This document shows, in pieces, positions 1-11,815 of a DNA stretch of 64,000 bases (the first letter of the stretch is position 1; every line of letters starts with the position of its first letter). Both the position numbers and the translations under genes were made by a program. Below the pieces are notes generated by a model, which searched no databases, was not told the origin of the DNA, and saw only the letters and a list, made by a program, of their open reading frames with translations. The stretch lies in the NCBI GenBank assembly GCA_021018995.1, contig CM037587.1, positions 4,094,866-4,158,865 of the forward strand. Reading direction: 5' to 3'. This DNA is from Chloranthus sessilifolius. Taxonomy: Eukaryota; Streptophyta; Magnoliopsida; Chloranthales; Chloranthaceae.

Positions 1-1887
1 ATTTAGATCGATCACTGACTGGAGCGTCGAGATACCTCTCTAACTCTTGAACTTTAGCATAACACTCTTCTAAATCTTCAACAGGGTGAGAGATGAGTTC
101 TTTTCGTAACTCCGGACGTACGCCAGTGTGAAACCTAGATAAGGTTACATGTGGACTCTCATAAGCGTTAGCCCGAAGTAAATACTCCTTAAGCATATTG
201 ATATACTCTTCAACAAACATGTTTCCCTGTTTCAAGCCATGCCATTGATCAATGAGTCGTTGGTTGTAGGACATGGGAACATATTTATCATGAAATTTCT
301 CTTTCATGTTCGCCCATGTGGCGATGGATGGCGATGGGTTCACATTTGAGAGCTTCTTGATGTCGTTCTACACTTGTCCCATAAAGTTTGGCTTGCCCCA
401 CGAGTTTCATCTTGGCAAACTGACTTTTTGCTCATCCGACATTTCATACCATTCGAAATAATGGTCCATGGCGGCTGCCCAATCTATATAGATTTGGGGT
501 CCATCCTTCCTTCGAAAGTGGGAGCATCAACTTTAATCGACTTTGTGACTCTCTCATTGGGGTTGGGACGATTTTCACGCCTAGGAGGATCCCTCCTCTC
601 ATCAAAATAAACTCTATGATGTTCACCATGAGTCGATCTAGGCAACTCCTGGAGGTGTGCCGCTAAATCAACCTATTGGGCTTGTTGATTTTGCAATTGG
701 GCTTGTATGGTAGCCATCTGGGTGTTAAAACTTTTCATGAAAGCGACTAATTGTTCCGGATTCATTGTGACACCCTTGATAAAAGAAAACACTAACACAC
801 CTATATGCAATGGAAACCTAAAACTTAATACGGGTAATGGCAATCCTAAACTAGACCGTGCTTTGATACCAAATTTGATGCGGGACAAACGCTAATCCCT
901 AACTTCAGATTAAATTGAATAGTGAATATATTTGAAATCACCAAAACACATGAATTCAATTAAAAACAACTAGAATAATTCCATTTTAGCGTTTGCATGC
1001 ATGAAAAATTCCCGATCTAGAAAAACGGTTCCGATGAAGGAACTCGAGTTTCGATCTAGTTTAGGGCACCAAACGACAATTACGGGGTTGTCTCTTAACT
1101 CTTGAGTTTGAAAACAAAGGCTCGAAGGATTAATTAAATCAAAAGGGGTAGATCTAAATATATAAATTAATAAGAGTTTGGGTTTTGGATTTTTCAAAGC
1201 AAATAGGGAAGATATTACCTGACAATAATTAAAGAAAAAATAGAATAGAAAGATAGGTCTAAGGCTTCACACCAAGGGTTCCGAGGCTTCACACCAAGGC
1301 TGCATGTTGGCTTCGCACCAAGTCACACGAGAAATGAAGATTCACTCCTCATTTTTTGAAAGATTCACTCTTTCGATTGAAAACTCTTCACAAGGCTTTT
1401 AGGGTTTGCACAAAAGCAAACTCTCAATTTTCATTCATCAATAATCTTCTATTACAAAGTTTATAAGGACTTTATATAGTCGACCTCAAAAGAAGAAAAC
1501 CCTAAAACAAATAAACACTAAAAAGGTCAAGTTTGCCCAAAACTAAAAATTCCGTCTTTTGGCGAATCTCACTTACGCGACAAATCGATCGATTCTAAAA
1601 TCGACCGATCGGTTTATAAGTTTATAAATTGCTCAGGTCTCGGTTCACATTCGATCGATAAATTTTTTTGAATCGATTAATTGACTGAGAACAAAATTCG
1701 CCAAAAGCTCAGAGGCCTCTGCCCTCAATCGATTGATCGAGTATCTGGGATCGATCGATTGACCTAAACATGCCCAAATCTTCAGTTTCTTCAAGTTCTT
1801 CAATTCTGGCTCCCCTTTTGTTTCTTCCGACGTTGGAGAATCTTTTGCGGCTCAAATTTGACGCTCTTGATCTTATTGTCCCCACCA
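1..1887 (-). mobile_element. Ty3/gypsy chromovirus fossil G1, 5' LTR and gag part
   Basis: This is the 5' end of a - strand element that continues past the left edge. From right to left it shows an LTR (876-1887), a tRNA-iMet primer site just inside it (TTTGGTATCAAAGC on the - strand, about 860-873), a gag start near 764 (MNPEQLVAFMKSF) and gag sequence to position 1. The gag matches that of G4 in layout (the stretch around 60-120 pairs with 54120-54190). The element is broken, with several breaks in gag. It lies against the integrase part of copia A and probably inserted into it. Confidence 0.8.
876..1887 (-). repeat. LTR of chromovirus G1
   Basis: It begins on the + strand TGATGCGGGACAA and ends GTCCCCACCA, matching the ends of the other LTRs of this group in the window. 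Its TATA-like TTATATAG is near 1472-1479. Between it and the U3 start lies a tract of TCGATCGAT-type motifs (about 1580-1765). The partner LTR is outside the window, so the target duplication cannot be checked. Confidence 0.75.
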
Positions 1888-2665
1888 CTACTTGTCATAT
1901 CAGAGTTGCAAATGGGTCTCTTGTTCCTGTACAGGGGCAAGGAACTATTCAGCTGGGTAGTTTATCTCTCACCTTTACACTTCCTATCCCACAAATTTCT
2001 CTTAGTTTCCTTGTCAGTAAATTCACAGAAAATCTGATCTGCAACATAACCTTTTCCTTCCCACTGCGTGTTTCAGGAGTTGACCACGGGGAGGACCTTT
2101 GGCCACTAGCGTGAGGAGAGGGGTCTACATTTTTGATGATCTGCAATTACATGGAGTTGCTGCCACCTCTACTATAACTACTACATCATCGGAGAGTGCT
2201 CAACTATGGCATCGAAAACTTGGACATCTCCTCCCATAGTTGCATCTCCTATTTCCTCACTTGCTCAAATCCGTAGACTACAAATTTTTTTAGTGTGAAA
2301 CATGTCAACTGTCTAAACATTGTCGATAAATATATCCAATTTCCCAAGGTAGATGAAATACTCCTTTTAAAATTGTTCCCCAATAGTTTTTGTTCATGGA
2401 TATCATTATTTTGTGTCCTTTATTGGTGATTGTACATGCTATATCACCTTGGTTCTCATGCGAACCGAAGATGAGGTTTAGGCTATTTTTCCTGTTAATC
2501 ACAAGTGGATTGAAACTCAGTTCAATGTGAAGGTTAAATATGATATGACAAAAGGGGAGAATACTCTTCCCAAGGTCTCCAATCTTAACTTCGAATGCAT
2601 GAGATTGAGTGGTAATCCACTTGCCCTTACACTCCACAATGAAATGGAGCGGCTGAGAGGAAAAA

Positions 2666-3701
2666 TGACGGGGACGCCACATACATGGACATTGGATTCG
2701 GACCGCATCGTTTCTACCGGCGTAGAAATAAGCAGCGTAATGGAAGTCAAAGCTAAAGAAAGATGGAAATTCTGAAGAAAGAGGATGAGGAAGAATTAAA
2801 AGAATGGCGAAATTTCGATTTGAAATTTCGATCGATCGAATTGACATTTCGATTGATCGAAAGTTAATTTCGATTGATCAAATGTTGACAGCGATTTTCA
2901 TAGAACTATGAAATTTCGATCGATTGATTTTCAATTCGATTGATCGAAATTTCAATTTGATCGATCGAAATCGCGCAGGGTTATTTTAGTTGTTTTAGGA
3001 GTTGAGTTTCGAACTTTTGTTTCAAGGGTTTATTTGTCTTTATTTAATATTCGTTTTAGGGTTTTCTTTTATTGTAAGACCTCCTATATAAGGTCTTTAA
3101 ACAATGTAATTAGAGGAGTTGATTAATTATTGAATGCTTTTATGCTTGAGTAATCTTTGCCTGAGATGGGTTTGGTGTGAGACCAAGGGAGTGATTCTCC
3201 TATATTTTCCTTATTGTTGTTGATTTGCGTGGTTTGCTTGATTATATTTGCTGTCTAAATCTCTGCGTGCTTCTCTAGCCATAGCCTAAATCCTTCCTTG
3301 TGATCCCCGAAACCCTAAACCCGTTTTGAAGCCTAAATCACACAAGCCCATACCCGTTCCAAACCATAAACCGATCCGAAAACCATAAACTTATTACAAA
3401 CCGCAAATCCCTTTCACAACCCAACTTGGGAATCCGTGAATCTACATCAGACTGAAGACGAGCGCCTAAACCTGGGAAAAACTAGAGTCCTATTTCTAGG
3501 CTGATCTCGCCTCGACTCTAAAAATACTTGCGCATCGGACTTGACCTTATCTGGATCTCGTGTGACCTACCCATCTAAATTCTGCAAACCCTAAAGGTAT
3601 CAAAGATAATTTTGCGATTAAACTTGATTTAATTTCATTAATTTCGGCAAAATCTGCATAAAAAATCATATTATGCATTTTAGGGTTATTGTTCCGTGTC
3701 A
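2666..3701 (+). repeat. solo LTR of the chromovirus group, inserted in copia A
   Basis: It is 1,036 bp and in + orientation, opposite to G1-G4. It starts TGACGGGGACGCC and ends TTCCGTGTCA, and is flanked by the 5-bp duplication AAAAA (2661-2665 and 3702-3706). Its interior parallels the reverse complement of the G4 LTR: a TCGATCGA-rich tract at 2817-2975, TATATAAGG near 3088, and the R/U5-like region with CAAACCC. No internal domain is attached, as expected after LTR-LTR recombination. Confidence 0.85.
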
Positions 3702-4013
3702 AAAAATCACCTCCTCCTTGAGGTTGCTAGGTCGTTGGTTTTGTGTATGGGGGTACCCAAACATCTATGAGGTGGGGCTGTCCTCACTACTAGGTATCTC
3801 ATCAACCGAATGTCTACACCCATTCTTGAGGGGAAGTCTCCATACAAGGTTCTCTGTCCTAGTAGTCTATTATTTACAATGACCGCTCGAACCTTTAGTT
3901 GTCTTTGCTTTGCTCATATTCCTTCAAATCAACGTGATAAACTCTCCTTCAAATCCATCAAGTTCATGTTTGTTGGGTACCCACCTTCTTAGAAAGGGTA
4001 CAAATGTTATGAC

Positions 4014-6755
4014 CAAGGATCAAAATATCAGTTTCGGTAAACCTAAAATTTATAAGATTTCGGTCCTTCAATTTTTTATTTATTTATAAAAATTTTAATT
4101 TACAAAAAAAAAAAAGGTCGGGCCTTTAAAGAAAGGTTCGCACACTTATAAAAGCATTGTTAGTTTGTTATAACATAGGAGTCACAATGTCATATGGAAT
4201 ATGTTGACAAAATCACGAAACAAGGCGGAGTAGATGTCAAAGCTACAAAATTTCTCGTGGGCTCTTCAGCTTCATTATCTCGATCGTTGTGGCATTCACG
4301 CAGTCTATATTATGTAGACCCATCGTAAGGATATGGGTATGAGCCTCCAAACAATTGAGATACGAAGTCCGTCTAAGGTTCGTAAATTAGTAGAGGGACT
4401 GACATAGGGGTAATGAAGTACGCTTGGTCATTCTCGTGGAAACCAAATCAACCAAAGGAACCAAATCGACCAAAGGTAGTCGCAATTTGAGAAATGTAGT
4501 TGCTTTCATCTAGTGGAGTCACCCATGATTCCACTTATCCTCTTCCTTCCACCCCCGCCACGGAATGTAGGAGTATCGATGAGGATACCCATGTCATCAT
4601 CTATCCATTGACGGAGTCTTTCAAAAGTCTCGCAATATTGTCCCCCAGGTGGGGAGATTCTCGCTTCAACCATCAACATCACCATCATCATTACCACTAT
4701 CAGCATGACCACCCTCATCACCATCTCCTCCATGACCATTGTCATCTAAGAGTGAACCAAGTCGTTGTAGCCTTCTTTGCCTTTGAGGTTGTGATGGTTC
4801 CGATGAACCCTTCCTGGCTTCAGCCTGCCTCTCTAATCCCTTAAACCATTTTCTTCCTTGACTATTGAGCAGTACCTCTTTTCTCTCAATCCACTCTCTC
4901 AAAGGGTCAGATGCACTAAATATGTGGTATAATTCGATGGAATTGAATGTCTCATCACCTACATATGAATACGGAGAACGGTTTTCATTAGTTTGGATTT
5001 GTATTAATATATAAATCAAAATAAAAAATAAATATATTTTTTTAAAAATTCGCTTACCTCGCTTCGATAGATCAGGTCTCTTTCCTCAATCTCATGTTGT
5101 AATGGGAAAGATTAGGTCTTGTAGCCTTTCTATAGTGAGTCTATTGTACGACTTGGTGTGGACGAGAGAGAAAGTGCTCCAATTTCTCACGCAATTTGAA
5201 GGGGTGGTTTGGGCGAGAACACGCATGACAACCCTCCTCAACATAGGGAATTAGGGATGTCATCTACATCCCCATAATGCATCCACCAATCAACAACATA
5301 TAATTTCGGAAATGTTAGGTTAACCTAACAAAATGGGAGTGTATTATTCATAATTAAAAATAATAAATTTGAATTACCAGGTTTATCATTATAGATTTCC
5401 CTTAAGGTGAGTGGGGTCCCAAATTTCCCCTGCCTCTTCCTGAAAAAGTCGAGCCGTACATAATTTTAACGTCAGTTTGTTTCAGTGAAGTTTGACATAT
5501 TATAACAAAAATTGTACAAGGGTCTAAATAGGATTCTTACTTTCCTCCCTCATGGCCCTCCCGTGATCCGCCAAATTTGGCACATTCTCCTAATGACATT
5601 GCATGTACCAATGTAATTCTCAGATTTCGTGGTGAGCATTCTATTATACTGATAGATCGGATTGAGGAAGTGACCTATTCAAAGGATTAATGAGACCATT
5701 AACGAAGAAAGCAATATATTATTGGACCATTAATGTACTAAACAAATAAATATGTACCTGCTGCATGCAAGTCTTGGTGGAATTTTTTCTCCTACCTTTC
5801 ATTGATGATTTTCCAATATTTTTTGTAGCTTTTGGGGAATTTTTCTTGGATGACCAACTTAGCTTTCTTCATTGCTTCGTATAGATAGCCCATCGTAGGC
5901 TTGTCGTCTCCATCCACGAATCTCAAGACGTGGACCAACGGCTCAGAGACGCTCAACACATTCCCAACCTATTCCAAAAAGAGTTGTTATATATGGTGTC
6001 TGATACCTTTGCTGCCAATGGTCATTTCTTTTTTGGGAGTCTTTTCGTATTCGTTCCACGCTGATGACCCACACAAAGCTTTCAAACCATTTCTATGTTT
6101 CAACATGCTTTGCATACCGAGAAAGTTGGTTGCGAAGCTGGTGATTGCCGGTCTTACAAGATCGACATTATCGGTGAATGATTTCATCAGATTTACCAGA
6201 CTACTACTCTGGTTAATGAATCTGGTGGCCATCTTACTCTTCTCAATCACCTATTTGAAGGAAGTAAGAGCCGAAAGGTCTTCGAGCATAAGATCCAAGC
6301 AGGGTGCCGCACACGGTGTCCAGTAGAGATGTTCGCGTTTCATCATCAGTTTGATGTTGACCGCCTTATAGTTAGCGGCAAAACCCTCTCTTCCCTTCTT
6401 CTACAACCTGATCCCGAAATAAATATTTAGCATTTTTAACCTCTTTCGATGCTTTGCCGGACTTAAAAAATATGGTCCCTTCATCGAAGTAAACCAGAAT
6501 GCTTATTAGGGACTGCCTGGTTTTGGTCGTCCACCCATCACACTTGATGGTGCAACCTCTCTCGTCCCACATTGGATGGAAGAATGCTTCGACCTCCCCA
6601 ACTTCTTCTCTAAGAAGAGGCCCATAGACTTGATAGGCTGATGGTAGATTCACCTCTTTGCATATCAGTTTTCCCATCTTTCCCCCCCATGTCTTCAAAA
6701 GGGTACCAGTAATCTTCGACTGATATGCAAAGGGGCCGATCAACCCATATCCACC
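4014..6755 (-). mobile_element. hAT DNA transposon fossil with transposase remains
   Basis: It interrupts copia A right after the codons GYKCYD. The left terminus CAAGGATCAAAATATC matches the termini of the non-autonomous elements at 8735 and 44038. The right end is not resolved: copia sequence resumes near 6760 without a matching terminal repeat or 8-bp duplication, and the transposase N-terminus is missing, so a deletion has probably removed the right end. The left 490 bp up to about 4500 are non-coding (terminal plus 3' region). A simple CAT/CAC run at 4675-4745 lies inside the C-terminal coding region. Confidence 0.7.
4506..6743 (-). pseudogene. hAT transposase, DUF659-type, degraded
   Basis: Read on the - strand. 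The piece 6743-6372 contains GCTIKCDGWTTKTRQSLI and IFFKSGKASKEVKNAKYLF, the first part of the DUF659/RNase H-like catalytic core. The piece 6326-5901 continues with HxxAAPCLDLMLEDLxxL-like sequence, NLMKSFTDNVDLVRPAITSFATNFLG and a GDDKPTMGYLYEAMKKAK match. The region 5019-4666 holds an acidic Gln/Arg- then Gly/Asp-rich tail after SASDPLREWIER, the usual position of the hAT dimerisation end. It is spread over several frames with stops between, and the BED zinc finger end is absent. It therefore cannot encode an active enzyme as it stands. It may represent the source of the CATGGNTCAAAAT-ended MITEs nearby. Confidence 0.75.
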
Positions 6756-7777
6756 TGTACACCTGGGTTTCTACTTTAGGGGCCGAAAGTTTGTAGGTTG
6801 AGGAAGGTTATTTATGGCTTAAAATAGTCTCCAACAGCTTGGTTTAAGAAGTTTAGTGCTACTATGATGAAATTTTGGGTATCAGAGGAGCCACTATGAT
6901 CAGTCATTTTTTGTCAAGAGAGGTGAATATACGACTACTATCATTGTGTATGTGGATGGTATTATAGTCACTGAAGATGACAGTGAAAAAATCTTGAAGT
7001 TAAAATGCTATCTTGGCAAGGTCTTTGACATCATAGACCTAGGCCCCTTGCGGTATTTTTTGGGTATCGAGGTAGAAAGATCTCATGAAGGAATCATGGG
7101 TCAAAATATCATTCGATACCGATACGTATCGGTTTTGGACCCGGACAATATGATAAAATGACTTTATATTGTATACCACTGAAAACAATCAATTTATCGG
7201 ACGATACGGGCAAATTATCCCCCATATTGTCCGATAATTTCATCATTTTCCCATGCCCTTCTAAACAGTCAAATTATCGGACAGTGGGCCCAAGCACTTT
7301 CCAGCCGCGGGTTTGATGGATTTAAGACTTTTTTGTCCCTTTTTTCCCCATTTCCTCTTCTTTCTCAGCTTTTTTCACTTCCTCTTCACACCTTAGCAAC
7401 CGGGAGATGAAAGCTCGGCTACTGACCACCAAAAAAAGCTCGGGATCGTCATGTTTTCGCCGGAGATCATTGCATAGGTAAAATTTTCCATCAGACGGTC
7501 ATTTTTTGATTCCATGTGTCACAGATCCCAAAAACACGGATCTTCAATCATATGACACATCACGCTCAAAAGTGATTTTAGGGCCATGATTTCGGGATTT
7601 GTGAAACATGGAATCAAAATATGACCGTTTGATAGGTGCATCATGATCTCATGATCCATTTTGTGGAAGATCAGAGTAAAATATGATCTCCATCATCTGA
7701 TCCAAAGCAATCAACAATTTTCAAGGGGTCTGGGACATGGGCGCTTTTAGAGAACGCATGGGCGCGAACAGAGGTAC

Positions 7778-8137
7778 CCTTTAAGGAAGGGAGCAACTAC
7801 TTGCACACGAGATTGGTGTAGTTGCAGATTTAAAGGTCATGATGTAATGATCCTTAGTATCAAAGATTGGAATGAAAAATTGAACTCTATGATATGCTTT
7901 AGTAGAGTCAAAATTCATCATTTGATTCAATGGTTCACTCTCTTGAATTAGATGATACAGATCATGTTTCAAGCCAATCTTTGCCACCAAAGATCTTGAC
8001 ATCATTGCCTTCAAATTAGATAGCGTAGATAGTGTTCCGCATGATACAAGTCTCAAAAACACCAAGTCTTTATTTTAAACTGCTTGCAACCATACAAATC
8101 TTGTGTGCAAGGAGTAGCTCCCTTCAAAAAAGGGAGC
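7778..8137. repeat. inverted-repeat MITE inside the 7095-8735 element
   Basis: Arms of about 45 bp: GGAAGGGAGCAACTACTTGC at the left pairs with GCAAGGAGTAGCTCCCTTC at the right, continuing through CACACGAGAT/ATCTTGTGTG. No clean target duplication was seen. The interior is AT-rich and non-coding. Confidence 0.55.
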
Positions 8138-8584
8138 AGATAGATGCAATTCGAAAACAAGAACTTTGTATTTGTTGACATGTGCTAACCCAATCTAATT
8201 CAAACCTCTCTTTTCCTAGATTTTATATAGAAAATATCAAGTTGGGTTGGGTCGACCGACCAGATTTTTGCCCGATTTGACCAACTTTCGAGTTGACATG
8301 ACCCATAGGTCAGGTCAGATGCTTCATGCACGACCTGCCCAATCCATCAGAACAAATTCATGTGCCCGACCCGAGCCACTGACAGCCATAGACTAGCCGA
8401 GCAGTAGACAAACCTTTTAATTTTGATCATGAGTCATGTACAATGTAAGTTAGGTTCTGCGTTGATAAAATTCTGAAATATGCATCAAATAAGCCTTAAA
8501 TAAATTTAAAAAAAGTTAAAATAAATAGAAAACTATTACATATAATTTTTCTGATTTTTAGAGTATTTATGGGGATTTTTTTGA

Positions 8585-8589
<5 letters not shown>

Positions 8590-8639
<50 letters not shown>
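8590..8639. repeat. AT/GT microsatellite
   Basis: Short ATAT run followed by about 21 GT units, inside the hAT-type element at 7095-8735. Confidence 0.95.
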
Positions 8640-8640
<1 letters not shown>

Positions 8641-9060
8641 CAAACATATACATTCAATGTGTCGGACGATACCCGAAACGTATCGTCCTGGAGGATTGGA
8701 CGATACGTATCATTTTTCCGGTATTTTGATCCATGGAAGGAATAGTTTTGTCTTAAAGAAAGTATGCTTTTGATGTTCTAAAGCAAGCAAGGATGCTAGG
8801 TTGCAAGCCTATTGATACTCTAATAGACTTGACCCATAGGACTAACTCTGAAGATGGTCAATTTCTCAAAGATGTCACAAAGTATCAATGGTTGGTGGGG
8901 AAGCTTGTTTATTTCCCAATCACCAGGTGGTATTATATATGTAGTTAGTGTAGTTTGTCAGTATATGCACGCTCCTCGGTCCCCTCATCTAGATGCGATA
9001 TATCGGATATTGAGATGTGTGAAGTTTAGCCTTGGGAGAGGGCTACTCTATAGTAACCAT

Positions 9061-10277
9061 CATGGTTTTAAAACACGAAAACTCGACTCGACTCGAAAGT
9101 CAATTGAGTAGAGTTAACTGGGAAACTCGTTCCAACTCGACTCGATCCGACTCGAATTATTTAATAAATATTTTAAATATAATATAGGTATATATATAAA
9201 AAAATGTAAGCTTTACTGTTGTTGAAAGTTCCAGATTAGCTGGTAGTCGGGTACAAAGCATCCAATTTGTGGGTTATCATTTTAATATCAGCTATTAAAA
9301 AATAATGTCAATGGTTGACATTAAGAATGCACAGAATAAATTTTAAAAATAAATGATTTCTTGTCCCACTTCAGTTCACGGGCTGATGTGAATCAATTTA
9401 ATGGGTTGGATTCTTCAAATCTTACATATTTAATGGCCTAAGATCATTGAAACCATGATGCAAACAATCCAATTGGTGGACTTTAATATCAACCGTTGTT
9501 ATTCTTTAATATCAGCCATTAAATAACAACGGTTGATATTAAGTGCACAGATCAGATGATTTAAAACCCCCCAAATTAAATGACTTCTGGGCCCACTTCA
9601 ACCAAGAGATGATATAAATCACTTTATTGGGTGGATTATAATTTGATGGTATAAGATCAAATGCAACATACAACAATAGCTTGTGGGGGAACATCATATA
9701 AATATCTCATTTTTAAAATCTGAATCACAGTTCATAAGTAATCCTCATTCGTTCACTTAAACCAGGACGAGAGAGAGAGAGAGAGGACGTTGAACTTGAG
9801 AGCGAGACGACGTTCAACACTTCATTTTCTAATCTTATTTCTTCTTCTTCTCATCGAGGAGGGTTTCTCGTTGGATTCATAAAAAAGGGTTTCTGGTGGA
9901 GTTTCGTGGAGAAAGACGCGACTTCTTCTTTCTTCTTTCTTTATTTCTTCTTCTACTTCTTCTTTCTTCTTTCTTTTCTCGTCGGATTTCTGTCGAGACG
10001 ATGGGCTGAAGCCCTAAAAGCCTTAAATATATAAAAGGGCATACTTGCTAATTTACAAGTATGCCCTTAAAATTGATTTAAAACCCCCGCCAGCCAAGAC
10101 CTTAATCGCTTTAAGTCGACTTGCCGAGCCGACAAACTCGGCCGAGTTTTCGAGTCGACTCGGCGAGTCAATCGAGTCTCATCCCATTTCGAGTGTATAG
10201 CTGAGTCGACTCGAAACTGGGTCGAGTTGAGTCAACTCGTCCGAATTCCGAGTCGACTCGGCGAGTTTTAAACCATG
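9061..10277. mobile_element. non-autonomous hAT-type element with GACTCG arrays
   Basis: It is 1,217 bp and inserted in the RNase H start of copia A, flanked by the perfect 8-bp duplication GTAACCAT (9053-9060, 10278-10285). Termini: CATGGTTTTAAAAC at the left and CATGGTTTAAAAC as reverse complement at the right. GACTCGACTCG/GAGTCGACTCG motifs follow the left end (9084-9156) and precede the right end (10105-10265). A roughly 170-bp segment appears twice in degenerate form (about 9250-9410 and 9470-9640). The 9765-10000 stretch is CT/GA-rich like a captured 5' UTR. No coding frame. Confidence 0.82.
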
Positions 10278-10783
10278 GTAACCATGGATGCTTAAATGTG
10301 GAGGTTTACACTGATGCCAACTATGCTGGGCCAGTTAGTGATAGACGATCCACAACTGGGTATGTTACTTTCCTAGGGGGTAATCTGGTTACATAGAAGA
10401 GCAAGAAACAACTTCTTGTTGCCAATTCTAGTGTTGAGGCTGAATACAGAGCTATGTCCCAAGGCTCTAGAGAAGGGATTTGACTAAAGTTCATTTTAAT
10501 GACTTGGGTGTTCAAGTAAAGGTCCCAATGACCCTATATGGTGACAATGAAGCATCGAAGCATATAATATAAAATCCTGTGTTTCATGAAAGAACAAAGC
10601 ACATAGAAGTGGATTGTCACTTCATGAGGGAGAAAGTTGAATCCAAAGATTTTTTCATACCAGACATTGCTTTCGAAGACCAACTTGCTGACATTCTCAC
10701 TAAGGCGGTTGGAAGAGTTAGAATGAAAGACATATCGGCCAATTTGGGCATGATTGAAGTCTATGCGCCAACTTGAGGGGGAG

Positions 10784-11016
10784 TGTTAGAACATGTGGGT
10801 GTTACTGTTGGTGTGCAATTAGTGTTATATACTTAGGATGGTATACGGGCGTGTGTTATCTTTTATATGTAAGAGTAGGTGTGTATAGGAAAAATGGGTG
10901 TGTATATCAGCTTGTAAGTTTGGTATAAATAGTAATGATAAAGGAGTTTGAGATAACATAACTCAACTCTAATTTTGTCATCCTCCACTCTCTTCCTACA
11001 AACCCTAACCCTAACA
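10784..11016 (+). repeat. 3' LTR of copia A
   Basis: 233 bp, TGTTAGAACATGTGGG to CCCTAACCCTAACA, directly after the polypurine tract TTGAGGGGGAG. TATAAATA near 10925 is a plausible promoter box. Confidence 0.8.
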
Positions 11017-11815
11017 TAAATCTAATGGTATTAAGAGGTATTTTCATACATGTCTAGAAGTATGGTCTTGGGTTGAGCAGTGTCCAAGTGCCACCAAGGG
11101 TCGGCACGTATCCAAGTGTCACCAAGTGTCGGCACGGCAAAATCCCAGAAGTAGAAGTGCCTCGGTAACACTGAAAACCACCAATTTCTCTCTACATCCG
11201 TTTTGTTCTTTGAAAAAATGCTTTAAAAATATTTTTTCATTTTTCGACTTTTGAAGTAGCTTAGTTTTTTTCTTGAAGCCATTTAGTGTACATATATTTT
11301 TAGCACTCAAGTAAAATTCTTTGTTTTTATGCTACAGCATTTAATATTTGATCGACTCCATAAATAGAGGAGTTATTTATAAGTTCAATATGCATCTTTC
11401 TCTCTTTCTGTGTGTGTGTGTGTGTACAGTATCATTATACAAGTGATACGGAAAAATTCATATGTTCATACGTATAGACACACAGATATTCATACCTTAA
11501 TACGCACATAAACATTTTGGAATTTGTCTTTAACACGCTCATTTGTGAGGTTATGATAGAATTTGAAATATGCCATGGATATCATATGTTTTTCCTTAAG
11601 ATCCTGACCATAATTATATACTTAAGGCTGATCAATCAACAATATTATCACACATCCAACTCAATATACACATCTCAACAACATAAACTTTGTCTTCTAG
11701 TTGCTTCTTCATAGCTCAACACTCTACACCATGCAATAATGAAGGTCTTGTAAAAATGGTCCTACCATAGAAGTAGTACTTTTTGATCATATGACACACT
11801 ACTTGTGATGCGGGA
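11017..11815. other. unassigned stretch
   Basis: AT-rich. Contains a degenerate repeat of GTGCCACCAAGGGTCGGCACG (11088-11136, in pieces) and a short GT run near 11410-11424. No gene recognised. It ends with ACTTG (11811-11815), the left target duplication of G2. Confidence 0.6.

Larger units (their letters stand above)
7095..8735. mobile_element. non-autonomous hAT-type element with GATACGTATC motifs
   Basis: It is 1,641 bp and inserted in the reverse transcriptase part of copia A. It is flanked by a perfect 8-bp duplication GAAGGAAT (7087-7094, 8736-8743). Terminal inverted repeats: CATGGGTCAAAATATC at the left, CATGGATCAAAATACC as reverse complement of the right. Near both ends lie ATACGTATCG and CGATAC palindromic motifs. 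No coding sequence is seen. It holds a nested inverted-repeat element (about 7778-8137), a segment (about 7500-7775) resembling the foldback element at 26879, and a TG microsatellite. Confidence 0.85.
1888..11016 (+). mobile_element. Ty1/copia fossil A, host of several insertions
   Basis: This + strand copia element lies in pieces between insertions. Recognised parts: protease/integrase N-terminal region (about 1890-2300, CHIRVANGSLVPV), integrase core (2300-2660, FIGDCTCYITLV), integrase C-terminal part (3707-4013, VGYPPSQKGYKCYD), reverse transcriptase (about 6760-7094, YVDGIIVTEDD, LGPLRYFLGIEV), RT end and RNase H start (8744-9052), RNase H (10286-10776), polypurine tract CTTGAGGGGGAG and the 3' LTR. 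Its 5' LTR is not present. It is old, with many breaks, and carries a solo LTR, an hAT transposon and two hAT-type non-autonomous elements. Confidence 0.82.

Noticed and set aside
4500-4844. + strand open frame with a His-rich run
   Set aside because: It is the antisense of the low-complexity Asp/Gly end of the hAT transposase; the CAT/CAC microsatellite makes the His run.
7095-8735. LTR or MULE origin for the 7095-8735 element
   Set aside because: The flanking duplication is 8 bp, as in hAT, not 5 bp or 9-11 bp, and the ends are inverted, not direct.
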